A stretch of 64,000 nt of DNA from Akkermansiaceae bacterium UBA2381 (lineage in GTDB: Bacteria; Verrucomicrobiota; Verrucomicrobiia; Verrucomicrobiales; DEV007), in assembly GCA_002344215.1 (NCBI GenBank), contig DDSV01000049.1:278733-342732 (forward strand). The letters are read 5' to 3'. Position numbers and translations under genes: made by a program. Each line of letters starts with the position of its first letter. Within the stretch, counting starts at the first letter, position 1. Shown piece after piece: positions 46,153 to 54,403 of the stretch. Below the pieces are notes generated by a model that searched no databases, was not told where the DNA came from, and worked only from the letters and a program-made list of their open reading frames with translations.

Positions 46153-47556
46153 ATGCGACGAAAGACAAAAATTATCGCGACCCTCGGGCCGGCCACTCAG
46201 GCTCCGGCAGCGATCAGGGCGCTCATTCTCGCGGGGGTAAACATCTTCCGCCTCAACATGAGCCACGCGGCCCACGACTGGGCTCGTGAAGTGGTGGCAA
46301 CGATCCGTTCGGTCGCGGTCGAACTTCAGATCAATGTCGCCACGCTCGTCGACCTTCAGGGACCGTCCATTCGTACTGGCGATGTCGAGGGCAAGCTGAC
46401 CCTCACCAGGGGCGATGTGGTTGAATTTCGCAATGCCGGCCTCCCTGCCTCGATCCCGCTCTCGGTCACGACGAACTACGACAAGCTACATGAGGATGTC
46501 TCGGTCGGCGACGTCATGCTCGTCGACAACGGGGAAATTCACGTCCGCATCCGGAACATCGAAGAGGGACGCCTTACCTGTGAGGTGCTCACCGACGGAC
46601 TGATGGGTTCGCGGCGGCACATCAACCTGCCCGGGATCCGGGTGAACCTGCCGCCGCTGACCGACAAAGATATGCTCGATATCGACCTGGCCGCCGAGCT
46701 GGATGTCGATTTTATTGCGATCAGCTTTGTCCGCGACGCCGGCCACATCCGCACCCTGCGCGGGCAGTTGCAGAACCGGAATTGCAGTGCCCGGATCGTT
46801 TCCAAAATCGAGGATCAGGAGGCGGTTAAGCACCTGTCTGAGATCATTGAGGAATCCGATGCCGTCATGGTCGCCCGGGGTGATCTTGGAATCGAAGTCT
46901 ACCTTGAGGAACTTCCCATCGTCCAGCGAACCATCCTCAAGGAATGTGCCCGCATCGGGAGAAAGGTCATCGTCGCGACCCACATGCTGGAGTCAATGAT
47001 CGAAAACCCCGTCCCGACCCGCGCCGAGGTCACGGATGTGGCGAATGCGGTTTACGAACAGGCAGACGCGGTCATGGTGAGCGGCGAAACGTCGGTCGGG
47101 CATTATCCGGTGAAGTGCATTGAGGTGCTCGACCGCATCGCCACCCGGATGGAACGGGAACCGGGAGCCGGATTCAGCCGCCAGATCGAGTTGAGCAACG
47201 AGAAACATTTTACCGTAAAATCTGCCGTGGTTCTCGCCAACTCACTGGAAAACTCCATCCTTGTCATCTTCACCGCCCGGGGAGTGCTCGCCAACTACGC
47301 CGCTCATCAGCGCCCCGAACGGGCCGACATCTTCGCCTTTTGTCCCGACGAAAAAATCGTGAGGGCCTTGCTCATGAACCGGGGAGTGACTCCTTTCCGC
47401 ATGGACTTTGCGAGCCAGCCCGAGGAAAGCATCCGCATCGCCATCGACTTCCTCAAAGAAAAGGGACTCGTCGAAACGGGCCATCCGGTCGTCATCGTCA
47501 GTGACGTTCTCAACCGGGAATTCGACACTGAAGCCATTCTCCTGCGCAAGGCCTAG
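46153..47556 (+). CDS. pyk: Pyruvate kinase
   Basis: 467 residues from the ATG at 46153 (MRRKTKIIATLGPAT); a GTG at 46096 would add 19 poorly conserved residues. It makes pyruvate and ATP from phosphoenolpyruvate and ADP in glycolysis. Conserved: FRLNMSHAAHDW, DLQGPSIRTG, the signature lysine in IVSKIEDQEAV, VMVARGDLGIEV, and VATHMLESMIENPVPTRAEV. The C-terminal domain is the standard Pyk fold. Confidence 0.95.
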   Translation: MRRKTKIIATLGPATQAPAAIRALILAGVNIFRLNMSHAAHDWAREVVATIRSVAVELQINVATLVDLQGPSIRTGDVEGKLTLTRGDVVEFRNAGLPASIPLSVTTNYDKLHEDVSVGDVMLVDNGEIHVRIRNIEEGRLTCEVLTDGLMGSRRHINLPGIRVNLPPLTDKDMLDIDLAAELDVDFIAISFVRDAGHIRTLRGQLQNRNCSARIVSKIEDQEAVKHLSEIIEESDAVMVARGDLGIEVYLEELPIVQRTILKECARIGRKVIVATHMLESMIENPVPTRAEVTDVANAVYEQADAVMVSGETSVGHYPVKCIEVLDRIATRMEREPGAGFSRQIELSNEKHFTVKSAVVLANSLENSILVIFTARGVLANYAAHQRPERADIFAFCPDEKIVRALLMNRGVTPFRMDFASQPEESIRIAIDFLKEKGLVETGHPVVIVSDVLNREFDTEAILLRKA

Positions 47557-47580
47557 TCGGCTTGCGATCCTCGTCGGCCC

Positions 47581-47790
47581 ATGAAACTTTCTTCATTCCA
47601 GACGATGGATGTCAATCTGCTCCCGGGCCTCGTGAACACCGCCCTGCGCAATGACTGCGAGGATCTCGACGATCTTGTCAGGACTCACGATATTGATCGT
47701 GAAGCACTCGAGACGAAGATGGCGGAGCTTGGATTCCGCTACGTCGAAGCCATCAAACAGTTCCGTCCTGACCGGAGCGAAAACGGGTAG
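47581..47790 (+). CDS. DUF4250 family small protein
   Basis: 69 residues. The pattern VNLLPGLVNTALRNDCEDLD, then DIDREALETKMAELGFRY, and QF near the end matches DUF4250 closely: a short leucine-containing N-terminus, KLRD-like helix, a DLD-type turn and an L-x-x-x-G-Y/F-x-Y helix. Function unknown. It follows pyk by 24 bases on the same strand. Confidence 0.75.
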   Translation: MKLSSFQTMDVNLLPGLVNTALRNDCEDLDDLVRTHDIDREALETKMAELGFRYVEAIKQFRPDRSENG

Positions 47791-47802
47791 CCTGGGAGCC
47801 CC

Positions 47803-47820
47803 GCCCGGTCTTACCCGGGC
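47803..47820. terminator. Hairpin between convergent genes, possible terminator
   Basis: GCCCGG (47803-47808) and CCGGGC (47815-47820) form a 6-bp GC-only stem with a 6-base loop in the 42-bp gap between the DUF4250 and cytochrome c genes, which converge. There is no clear U tract on either strand, so termination is only inferred from position. Confidence 0.4.
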
Positions 47821-47832
47821 CAGACGCAGATC

Positions 47833-48513
47833 TCACTTGTGCGCTGCCACGACCTGATCGATCTCGGCGCGCTTGACCCCGGCCGGAGCAGCAATCGGGT
47901 CATATTTCGCCCTTGCTGAAGCGGCCTGCTCGACCGTCACGGCGGGAGCGCTGTTCCCCCACTCGTTCCGAACGTAGGTGAGCACCGCCGCCAGCTTCTG
48001 GTCATCAAGAGCAGCGCCGAGTGGTGCCATCATGCCCATAAATTTCATGTCTTCCTTGGCGATGCCTTTCAGAACCACCAGCAGCGGCTTGGACGGATCA
48101 CCGAGGAGCAATTGCGATCCGACGAGGCTGGGGGCCATCAGAGCGGGACCCACTTTCAACCCGGTTCCATCCGGCCCATGACAGGCGGCGCAGGTGGCAT
48201 AGGAGGCTTTACCCAATGCCATCACGGCAGGATCAATGGCGGACGCTGGAGCTCCGCCTGCGGGAGGGGCCGCAGGAGTCGTCGCTGCCGCCACGGTGGC
48301 GGGGGCACCGGGAGTAGCAGCAGGGGCCGCCGGAGCGGGAGCCGCTGCAGCAGCAGGTGCTTCGGGCTTTTTGCCATTGCCACCAATTCCGCCAATGAAC
48401 GCAGCCCCTACGATGCCGAGCATGACGATAAGAGACACCGGAACCAGGAAAAGAAAGGCATTTCCGATAAAGGTCAAAATTGGGTTTTTCGAATCGGTGG
48501 GCTCGGCGCTCAT
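47833..48513 (-). CDS. Membrane-anchored c-type cytochrome
   Basis: 226 residues from the ATG at 48513; a longer frame exists but the extra part does not look coding. One N-terminal helix (AFLFLVPVSLIVMLGIVGAA) is followed by a flexible Ala/Pro-rich linker at 50-92 and a single class I cytochrome c domain with CAACH at 108-112 and a distal Met ligand likely in KFMGMMAPLGAAL. The domain then extends to about 226 with a helical tail. The layout is that of electron carriers tethered to the membrane, such as the cytochrome subunits of terminal oxidases. No oxidase genes are in the window. Confidence 0.85.
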   Translation of the reverse strand: MSAEPTDSKNPILTFIGNAFLFLVPVSLIVMLGIVGAAFIGGIGGNGKKPEAPAAAAAPAPAAPAATPGAPATVAAATTPAAPPAGGAPASAIDPAVMALGKASYATCAACHGPDGTGLKVGPALMAPSLVGSQLLLGDPSKPLLVVLKGIAKEDMKFMGMMAPLGAALDDQKLAAVLTYVRNEWGNSAPAVTVEQAASARAKYDPIAAPAGVKRAEIDQVVAAHK

Positions 48514-48622
48514 ATTGGGGTGGAAAAAAGCTTCATTTCGGAGGAAGTCAATCCGAATGCTCCCCCGCCTTGAAGCATTACGCGGTAAATTGGGACGGGG
48601 ATACGAATTCCCACCCTTTTCC

Positions 48623-49198
48623 ATGAATCTTCCGGCAGGCAATTCCCGCGACGCAGAGGTCAGGCTCCTGACCGCCGGTCCGGCGGATGCTGATGAAATC
48701 GAGTCCATGGCCCGAAAGATCTGGCCCGCCGCGTATGCCGGGATCATTTCTGACGCCCAGATTGAGTTTATGCTTCACCGGATGTATTCGCCGTCGAAAC
48801 TGGTCGCGGAAATGAATCAGGAAGGGATCTCCTACCACTGGATCCTCTCCCAAGGCAACAAAACCGGATTCATCGCCGCAGGTCCCTCACCGGAGGACGA
48901 GTCAGTCCAACAGCTTCACAAATTCTATCTGCTCCAGCCACGGCAGAATCTCGGCATCGGGAGCAGGGCAATGGACCTCCTGATCGACCGCCTCAGCTCA
49001 TCCGGGTGCACCCGGATTGAGTTGCGGGTGAACCGGAACAACACGAGGGCAATTGCTTTCTACCGCAAAAATGACTTCGAGGTCTTTGCGGAGGAATGCC
49101 GGGCCATCGGAGGAGGCTTTGTCATGGATGACTTTTTGATGCGGCGCATTCTCCCAGCCGCTCGGGATGCCTCGAAGTCTGGCGAAACAATCCGCTGA
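48623..49198 (+). CDS. GNAT family N-acetyltransferase
   Basis: 191 residues from the ATG at 48623 (MNLPAGNSRDAEV); more upstream frame exists but starts inside the divergent cytochrome gene. GNAT motifs: VRLLTAGPADADEIESMARK at the start, acetyl-CoA-binding motif A in FYLLQPRQNLGIGSRAMDLL (R/Q-x-x-G-x-G), and motif B in RIELRVNRNNTRAIAFYRKN. The acetyl acceptor is unknown. Confidence 0.85.
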   Translation: MNLPAGNSRDAEVRLLTAGPADADEIESMARKIWPAAYAGIISDAQIEFMLHRMYSPSKLVAEMNQEGISYHWILSQGNKTGFIAAGPSPEDESVQQLHKFYLLQPRQNLGIGSRAMDLLIDRLSSSGCTRIELRVNRNNTRAIAFYRKNDFEVFAEECRAIGGGFVMDDFLMRRILPAARDASKSGETIR

Positions 49199-49250
49199 TC
49201 CGCAATTTTTTCCGTCGCCATGAGCGGTCAAACCGTCGAAACTGCCGCCA

Positions 49251-50948
49251 TTGGAAAGCCTTGTTAACAGCGATCTCATCGAAGGAGTAAGAAGAGAACT
49301 CGAACCTGCCGTGGCGCAGCTTTGCGAGGTCGCCGACCGGCTTGCCATGATGGGCGGTAGCGATGAGGGGCTTTTGCAGCGCGATCTTATCAAATTCCAA
49401 TCGGAAGCCTCTCTCCTGCGCAGCGAGCTCCCGATGTGGTTTCCAGCCCCCCCACCCTCCGGTCCGGTGCCTGTTGACGCAGCCCGTTGGAAGTCAGTCC
49501 GCCACGATGCGCGCAACCGGCTCAACCATCTCTTTGGAACGATCCAGCTCATCCGCATGGTCAATCCGCCGGGCGAGGTCCTCGCCTCGAGCGAAGAGGC
49601 CGTCAGGCATCTTGAGGCCTGCCTGACCGCACTCAGTCGCTCGACCCCGGACGATTCAAAGGTCACGTCCGGTCCCCTCCCCCAACCGGTGGAGGCAGTT
49701 GCCGCGGGGAGTGCGGGCCACCTTCTCATCGCAGATGACGATGCCGAAAACCGCTCCATCCTCCAGCGGCTGCTCGAACCGCACGGCTTCCGTATCTCGT
49801 TCGCGGTGAACGGTGTCGAGGCAATTGCGCAAATGGCAAAACGCCACTTCGATGCCGTCCTGCTCGATATTCAGATGCCGGAGATGGACGGATTCGAGGT
49901 GCTCTCGAGGCTGCGTGAGTCCGGCCAACTCGGTAACACACCGGTCATTGTCGTGACCGGACTGCAGGAGGAACAGGATGCGGTCAGATGCATCGAGATC
50001 GGGGCCGAGGATTTTCTCTCCCGCCCGATCCGGCCGGCCCTGCTTATGGCTAGACTCAGCGCGAGCCTTGAGAAAAAGCGCCTGCGCGAAAAAGTCTTCG
50101 AACAGCATTTCACCCCGGAACTAGCCCGCGAGCTCGCCCGCAACCCCGACCCGATGAAGATGCAGGCAAGACAGGCCGACGTGTCGGTCATGTTCTGCGA
50201 CATCCGCGGTTTTTCCTCTGTAAGCGAACGGCTGGGGCCCGCGCAAACGATCGGTTGGCTCAGCGGAGTCATGGGCGATTTCTCCTCGATCGTGATCGAT
50301 CATGGCGGCGTGCTCGTTGACTACACGGGAGACGAACTGCTTGCCCTCTGGGGTGCACCAAACGAGCAGCCGAATCACGCGGAACTGGCCTGCCGCACCG
50401 CTCTCGAAATCCTGCGCAGCCTTCCCGATCTGAATGAAAAATGGCGCCCTATCGTCGGGGCGGAGACGGAGGTGGGAATCGGAATCAACTCGGGCGAAGC
50501 ACTCGTCGGAAACGTCGGCACTCACCGGAAATTCAAGTACGGACCGCTCGGAACCGCCGTCAATCTGGCGAGCCGGGTGCAGGGTGCCACCAAGTTCCTG
50601 AAAACATCGATGCTCCTGACCGGCGACACCGCGGAGAAAGTCAGGGGCATTTTCCCGACGAGAAGACTTTGCCAGGTCCGGGTGCAAAACATCAAAGCCG
50701 CCGTTCACCTTCACGAGATGGAGGTTCCGGGAGTTTATAACGACTGGCAGGAACTCTCGGACCAATACGAGCAGGCGCTTCAGGCCTTCGAGAACCGCGA
50801 TCTCGAAAAAGCCGGCCAACTCCTTCAGGCATTTCTCGGCGCGGTGCCGAACGACGGACCCGGTCAGCGCCTGATGGTCAGAATCAACGAAGCGGCTCTG
50901 GCCGAAGACGAAGATTTTGAAACAATCTGGACCTTACCTGGAAAATAA
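49251..50948 (+). CDS. Response regulator fused to class III nucleotide cyclase
   Basis: 565 residues from a TTG at 49251 (no in-frame ATG nearby). Residues 80-130 look like a histidine-phosphotransfer or DHp helix (VRHDARNRLNHLFGTIQL, His 85). A receiver domain is at about 157-275, with the phosphoacceptor Asp 206 in VLLDIQMPEMDG and the acidic pocket in LIADDDAENRS. The cyclase domain is at about 295-490: first metal Asp in FCDIRGFSSVSE, second in YTGDELLALWG, and transition-state Asn/Arg in TAVNLASRVQG. All are present. The adenine-site Asp is Thr here, a known variant, so cAMP production is likely. The signal input is unknown. Confidence 0.85.
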   Translation: MESLVNSDLIEGVRRELEPAVAQLCEVADRLAMMGGSDEGLLQRDLIKFQSEASLLRSELPMWFPAPPPSGPVPVDAARWKSVRHDARNRLNHLFGTIQLIRMVNPPGEVLASSEEAVRHLEACLTALSRSTPDDSKVTSGPLPQPVEAVAAGSAGHLLIADDDAENRSILQRLLEPHGFRISFAVNGVEAIAQMAKRHFDAVLLDIQMPEMDGFEVLSRLRESGQLGNTPVIVVTGLQEEQDAVRCIEIGAEDFLSRPIRPALLMARLSASLEKKRLREKVFEQHFTPELARELARNPDPMKMQARQADVSVMFCDIRGFSSVSERLGPAQTIGWLSGVMGDFSSIVIDHGGVLVDYTGDELLALWGAPNEQPNHAELACRTALEILRSLPDLNEKWRPIVGAETEVGIGINSGEALVGNVGTHRKFKYGPLGTAVNLASRVQGATKFLKTSMLLTGDTAEKVRGIFPTRRLCQVRVQNIKAAVHLHEMEVPGVYNDWQELSDQYEQALQAFENRDLEKAGQLLQAFLGAVPNDGPGQRLMVRINEAALAEDEDFETIWTLPGK

Positions 50949-50988
50949 CCAAAGGCTGGTTGCCGGTTACGAAACCTGCCACGGCCCG

Positions 50989-51291
50989 TCATGCCGCCTC
51001 ACACTGGCAGAGCACCGCAATGCAGCCGCACTGATGGCATTGGTCAAAGCGCCCCCCGCAGCGTGCCGGTAAACCGCTGATAACACGCTGGATGCGACAG
51101 TGACAGGCCCGGCATCCGCTGCCCGCTCCCGTTGCTTCGATAATATCCCCGATCGTAGTGATTCCTCCCTCCTCCACTTTTTCCCTCACGGTCGACTCCG
51201 CCACTTTGGCGCAATGGCAGAGAATACCTCCGTCCTCCGCCGCAGTCGCAAAGCGGCAGGTGACATGAAGGGTGGTAGCAGTGGCAGACAT
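50989..51291 (-). CDS. bfd: BFD-like [2Fe-2S] ferredoxin with extra C-terminal cysteines
   Basis: 100 residues. Bacterioferritin-associated ferredoxin fold: CHCAKV followed after about 33 residues by GSGCRACHCR, the four-cysteine 2Fe-2S site. Bfd gives electrons to bacterioferritin to release iron. The last 25 residues carry six more cysteines (RCGG, QCHQCGCIAV, LCQCE), which ordinary Bfd lacks and which suggest a second metal or cluster site. It lies 11 bases downstream of bfr on the same strand, with AAGGA before its ATG. Confidence 0.85.
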   Translation of the reverse strand: MSATATTLHVTCRFATAAEDGGILCHCAKVAESTVREKVEEGGITTIGDIIEATGAGSGCRACHCRIQRVISGLPARCGGRFDQCHQCGCIAVLCQCEAA

Positions 51292-51302
51292 GCCGGAGTT
51301 CC

Positions 51303-51785
51303 TTATTCCGCTTTCGATTCGCCGAATTGTTGAGAGAGATATCTCTCAAGTCCAACCCGCTCAATGAGGTCCAGCTGCGTCTCCGCCCAATCCACACTGT
51401 GCTCGGACTCAACCACCATTCTCTCCATGAGATCCCTGCTTCCGGAGTCTTTCACTTCGAGGCAGAGGCGAACCCCCTCGTTATAGGTTGCCACGCCCCG
51501 GGTTTCCAGAGTGAGACTATCCTGAATCTGCTGCTTCGGACTGCTGCCCACGAGAATCTTGTCGTAACGGGCAATCTCGGGAATTCCATCGAGATAGAGA
51601 ATCCGGTCAATGACCTCTTCGGCATGCTTCATCTCCTCGATCGATTCCGCATAAAAGTGATCTGCGAGCTTATTGAGGCCCCAGTCTCGGCACATTTTGG
51701 AACAGATGAAATATTGATTAATGGCCGTTAGTTCGATCGTAAGACCGGCATTGAGAGCTTCAATAACTTCCTGATTTCCTTTCAT
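51303..51785 (-). CDS. bfr: Bacterioferritin
   Basis: 160 residues, standard size. Four-helix iron-storage subunit, 24-mer. Ferroxidase ligands are in place: Glu 18, Glu 51, His 54, Glu 94, and Glu 126/His 129. Met 52, the axial ligand of the inter-subunit heme, is present, so heme-type Bfr is expected. First gene of the bfr-bfd operon, with an inverted repeat 58 bases upstream. Confidence 0.96.
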   Translation of the reverse strand: MKGNQEVIEALNAGLTIELTAINQYFICSKMCRDWGLNKLADHFYAESIEEMKHAEEVIDRILYLDGIPEIARYDKILVGSSPKQQIQDSLTLETRGVATYNEGVRLCLEVKDSGSRDLMERMVVESEHSVDWAETQLDLIERVGLERYLSQQFGESKAE

Positions 51786-51842
51786 GAGTTTCGATGAGTT
51801 GTGTTTCTTCTCCCGATCATCCCGGTGATATTTGACGATCGA

Positions 51843-51863
51843 TAATGGGACTTAATCTCATTA
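51843..51863. promoter_or_regulatory. Fur-like inverted repeat upstream of bfr
   Basis: TAATGGGA and TCTCATTA (7 of 8 pairing) are separated by 5 bases, 58 bases before the bfr ATG. Against the 19-mer Fur consensus, 51841-51859 matches at 13 positions. Position and neighbouring genes suggest an iron-responsive operator, which is inference. Confidence 0.45.
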
Positions 51864-51947
51864 CATAGGTTTTCAAGGAGTATTTCCTTCGCATTTGCGC
51901 CATGAGACCATTGAGTCCAGGCCTTATTGGCTCGAGAATACTCGAAA

Positions 51948-52160
51948 TCACTGAACCGGATAGCCCACCAGATTCGAGTAGGAAAGATTGGTCTGTCCCC
52001 CACGCGACCGTTCAACCTCCCACCCGCCGGGTGCCGAGGAAAGACTCGCAGCTGAGTTCACTCCGTAGGCCCGATAGCCTCGCCCTGCCTGCGTATTGGT
52101 GCAGGAAGTGAAGGAAAAAGCGGCAACACAAGTGAGTAAGGTGGTTAAAATCAATTTCAT
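51948..52160 (-). CDS. Small putative lipoprotein
   Basis: 70 residues from the ATG at 52160: MKLILTTLLTCVAAFSFTSC, then TNTQAGRGYRAYG. The signal has a lipobox (FTSC, Cys 20), leaving a 50-residue mature protein rich in Gly, Ser and Asn. A longer frame upstream to 52256 spoils the signal. Between mrp and bfr on the same strand, with gaps of over 130 bp each side. Function unknown. Confidence 0.55.
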   Translation of the reverse strand: MKLILTTLLTCVAAFSFTSCTNTQAGRGYRAYGVNSAASLSSAPGGWEVERSRGGQTNLSYSNLVGYPVQ

Positions 52161-52291
52161 GATTGATGGGGCTGAAACGATTCGAATTAAGCCTACCGAG
52201 GTGCAAAGGGAAAGCACAACCGTTGATTTTTTGAGAAATCCTCCCGGCGGAAACACGGACCGGACAGGGTCAATGGGAGCGACTTAACCTC

Positions 52292-53341
52292 TTAACCCAG
52301 GATCTCGATGAGCTTGGCAGCCAGGTCGGCAAAGGCCGCCGAAATGGTGTTTTTCGAGGGGTCAAGAGTCGCGATCGGCTGTCCCTGATCGGCCCGCTCG
52401 CGGGTAGCGATATCGAGGGGTATCTGTCCGAGGAGGGGAACCCCGAGACGGGCCGCCTCCACCGCGCCGCCGCCTTCGCCAAAGATGGGATACTTTTCGC
52501 CGTGATTACACTCGAACCAGGCCATATTCTCGACGATCCCCGAAATAGGCACATTGACCTTGCGGAACATGGCGGCGGCCTTGCGGGCATCAATCAGAGC
52601 GACCTCCTGAGGGGTTGTCACGATGACACTGCCGTCCACCGCAACCGTCTGGACAATCGTCAGCTGGATGTCACCAGTGCCCGGAGGCAGGTCGAGGACA
52701 AGATAATCGAGTTCACCCCAGAGGCACTGACGGAGAAATTGCTGGGTATACCGGGTCGCGAGCGGACCGCGAACAATCACGGGAGAATCCTCGCTGAGGA
52801 GAAATCCCATCGAAATCGCCTTGATGCCGTGCGCCTCGATCGGCACGATCTCATTCTGGTCGGTGGCCATCGGTTGCTGGTCACTGGCGCCGAGCATCAG
52901 CGCGACGCTGGGACCGTAAAGGTCGCAATCACAGAGACCGACGCGGGCTCCGGTCCGGCTCAGGGCAATGGCCAGATTCGTCGAGACGGTGGATTTTCCG
53001 ACCCCTCCCTTGCCGCTCGCCACCGCGATGATCTTTTTCACCCCCGGAATGCTGGACTGACCGGCGGCAGGATTCCCCCCCGTCACCGGCTCCGGTGGAT
53101 CCTTGATATCAAAGTCGATCGAGATTTTACCGACATCCTCGATCGAGGCGAGGACCTTTTCAGCGCTCTCATGAATGCCTCGCGGTACCGCCGGGTCTTT
53201 CGTCGCCACGCTGATCAGGACGGTAATGTCATTCCCGACGATCGTGATTTTTTTGACGAGCCCGAAAGACACGATATCCCGGCTGAAACCGGGGTAATTG
53301 ACTTTCTTCAGTGTTTCCCGAACTAAATCTTCCGTAATCAT
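52292..53341 (-). CDS. mrp: Mrp/ApbC-type Fe-S cluster carrier P-loop ATPase
   Basis: 349 residues from the ATG at 53341 (the much longer frame is not the start). An N-terminal DUF59/MIP18 domain at 1-80 is followed by the P-loop domain with the deviant Walker A GKGGVGKS (110-117), DCDLYGPSVALMLG, LDYLVLDLPPGTGD, and ENMAWF. In typical Mrp proteins a CxxC pair follows that last motif and binds a bridging 4Fe-4S cluster; here it reads ECNHGEKYPIFG, with one cysteine only. It may therefore handle clusters in a modified way. No partner in an operon. Confidence 0.88.
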   Translation of the reverse strand: MITEDLVRETLKKVNYPGFSRDIVSFGLVKKITIVGNDITVLISVATKDPAVPRGIHESAEKVLASIEDVGKISIDFDIKDPPEPVTGGNPAAGQSSIPGVKKIIAVASGKGGVGKSTVSTNLAIALSRTGARVGLCDCDLYGPSVALMLGASDQQPMATDQNEIVPIEAHGIKAISMGFLLSEDSPVIVRGPLATRYTQQFLRQCLWGELDYLVLDLPPGTGDIQLTIVQTVAVDGSVIVTTPQEVALIDARKAAAMFRKVNVPISGIVENMAWFECNHGEKYPIFGEGGGAVEAARLGVPLLGQIPLDIATRERADQGQPIATLDPSKNTISAAFADLAAKLIEILG

Positions 53342-53404
53342 TCTCTTTTTCCTGCGTTGGCACTTTCCGATAGGCCAATACGGCGCGAAGTCCAACACAG
53401 AGGC

Positions 53405-54403
53405 ATGACAAAGAAAGAACCAAGCAATCTGATGCGCAAGGCCGCCGCCGAGCTTTTCCCCGAATCCGGGGAAAATCAGGCGACTTTCCTCTCGGCCCTC
53501 CTTTCTCCCCGCCCCCGGGGCAATGCCGTGATCTGGACAGTTCCCCGGCGTGACGGTGAGCTGGGAACAGTGTGCCGAAGCACCCTCCCGGAATGGATTC
53601 CGGACGAGATCGAGTTGCTTCAACCCGGGATAAAGATCGGTCTCTCGGACGCCTTTCAGAATGGCGAGGTCTACAGTCTGGATTTTTCCTCCGTGATTAC
53701 CGGTTCTGCCATGCTGGCACTGCGGGATACCCTTCCTCCATCACCGCGGATTCTTGATCTATGTGCTGCGCCCGGCGGCAAGAGCATCCTCGCGTCAGTC
53801 CTGTTGAAACCGGGGTTGATCCTCGCCAACGAGGTCGAAGGAAAACGGCTCGGAATTCTCCGGCACAATCTCAGCCGATGCCGGGTCGCCGATGCGTTCA
53901 CCCAGCGCCTCCAGCCGGAGGATCTGCTGCAACTCGCGCCGGAACAATTCGATCTCTGTCTCATCGACGCGCCCTGCTCCGGCCAATCTCTCCTCGCCAA
54001 AGGTATCGAAAACCCGGGCTGCTTTCACCCCTCGGTCATCAAAGGAAACGCCCGCCGCCAGCTCCGAATCATCGAAGCGGGGTCCGGAACGGTTTCGCCG
54101 GGAGGTTCTCTTCTCTACACCACCTGCACCTTCAGTCTTCGCGAGAATGAAGGGGTCATAGAGAAGTTTCTGAAGCGCCACGCCGATTTCGAGGCGGTGG
54201 AGGTGGCCCATTTGTCCGATTTCACCTCGCCCTTCTCCGCACACCCCTGTTATCGGGTCTATCCTCATCTCAGCGAATGCGCCGGAGGTTTTGCCGCCCT
54301 CCTGAAGCGTCGCGACGACGGCAGCGAGCGCTCACGGGCCCCGCTTTCATCCTCCCTCCTTGACTATCCCGTCTCCGCTTCGTCCAAAGACGACACCGAC
54401 TGA
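53405..54403 (+). CDS. RNA m5C methyltransferase of the RsmB/NOL1 family
   Basis: 332 residues from the ATG at 53405. SAM-binding motif ILDLCAAPGGKS, motif IV FDLCLIDAPCSGQSLL, and catalytic motif VI LLYTTCTFSLRENEGVIEKF are all present with both cysteines of the m5C mechanism. N-terminal part (residues 1-100) is short and lacks the RsmB NusB-like domain, so the target could be rRNA or tRNA (RsmF-like). Its last 40 bases overlap the end of the convergent pseudo-ABC gene. Confidence 0.85.
   Translation: MTKKEPSNLMRKAAAELFPESGENQATFLSALLSPRPRGNAVIWTVPRRDGELGTVCRSTLPEWIPDEIELLQPGIKIGLSDAFQNGEVYSLDFSSVITGSAMLALRDTLPPSPRILDLCAAPGGKSILASVLLKPGLILANEVEGKRLGILRHNLSRCRVADAFTQRLQPEDLLQLAPEQFDLCLIDAPCSGQSLLAKGIENPGCFHPSVIKGNARRQLRIIEAGSGTVSPGGSLLYTTCTFSLRENEGVIEKFLKRHADFEAVEVAHLSDFTSPFSAHPCYRVYPHLSECAGGFAALLKRRDDGSERSRAPLSSSLLDYPVSASSKDDTD

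Noticed and set aside
52292..53623. Mrp starting at 53623 with a 94-residue extension
   Set aside because: The extension overlaps the start of the divergent methyltransferase and shows no conserved pattern; ATG at 53341 begins the DUF59 domain directly.
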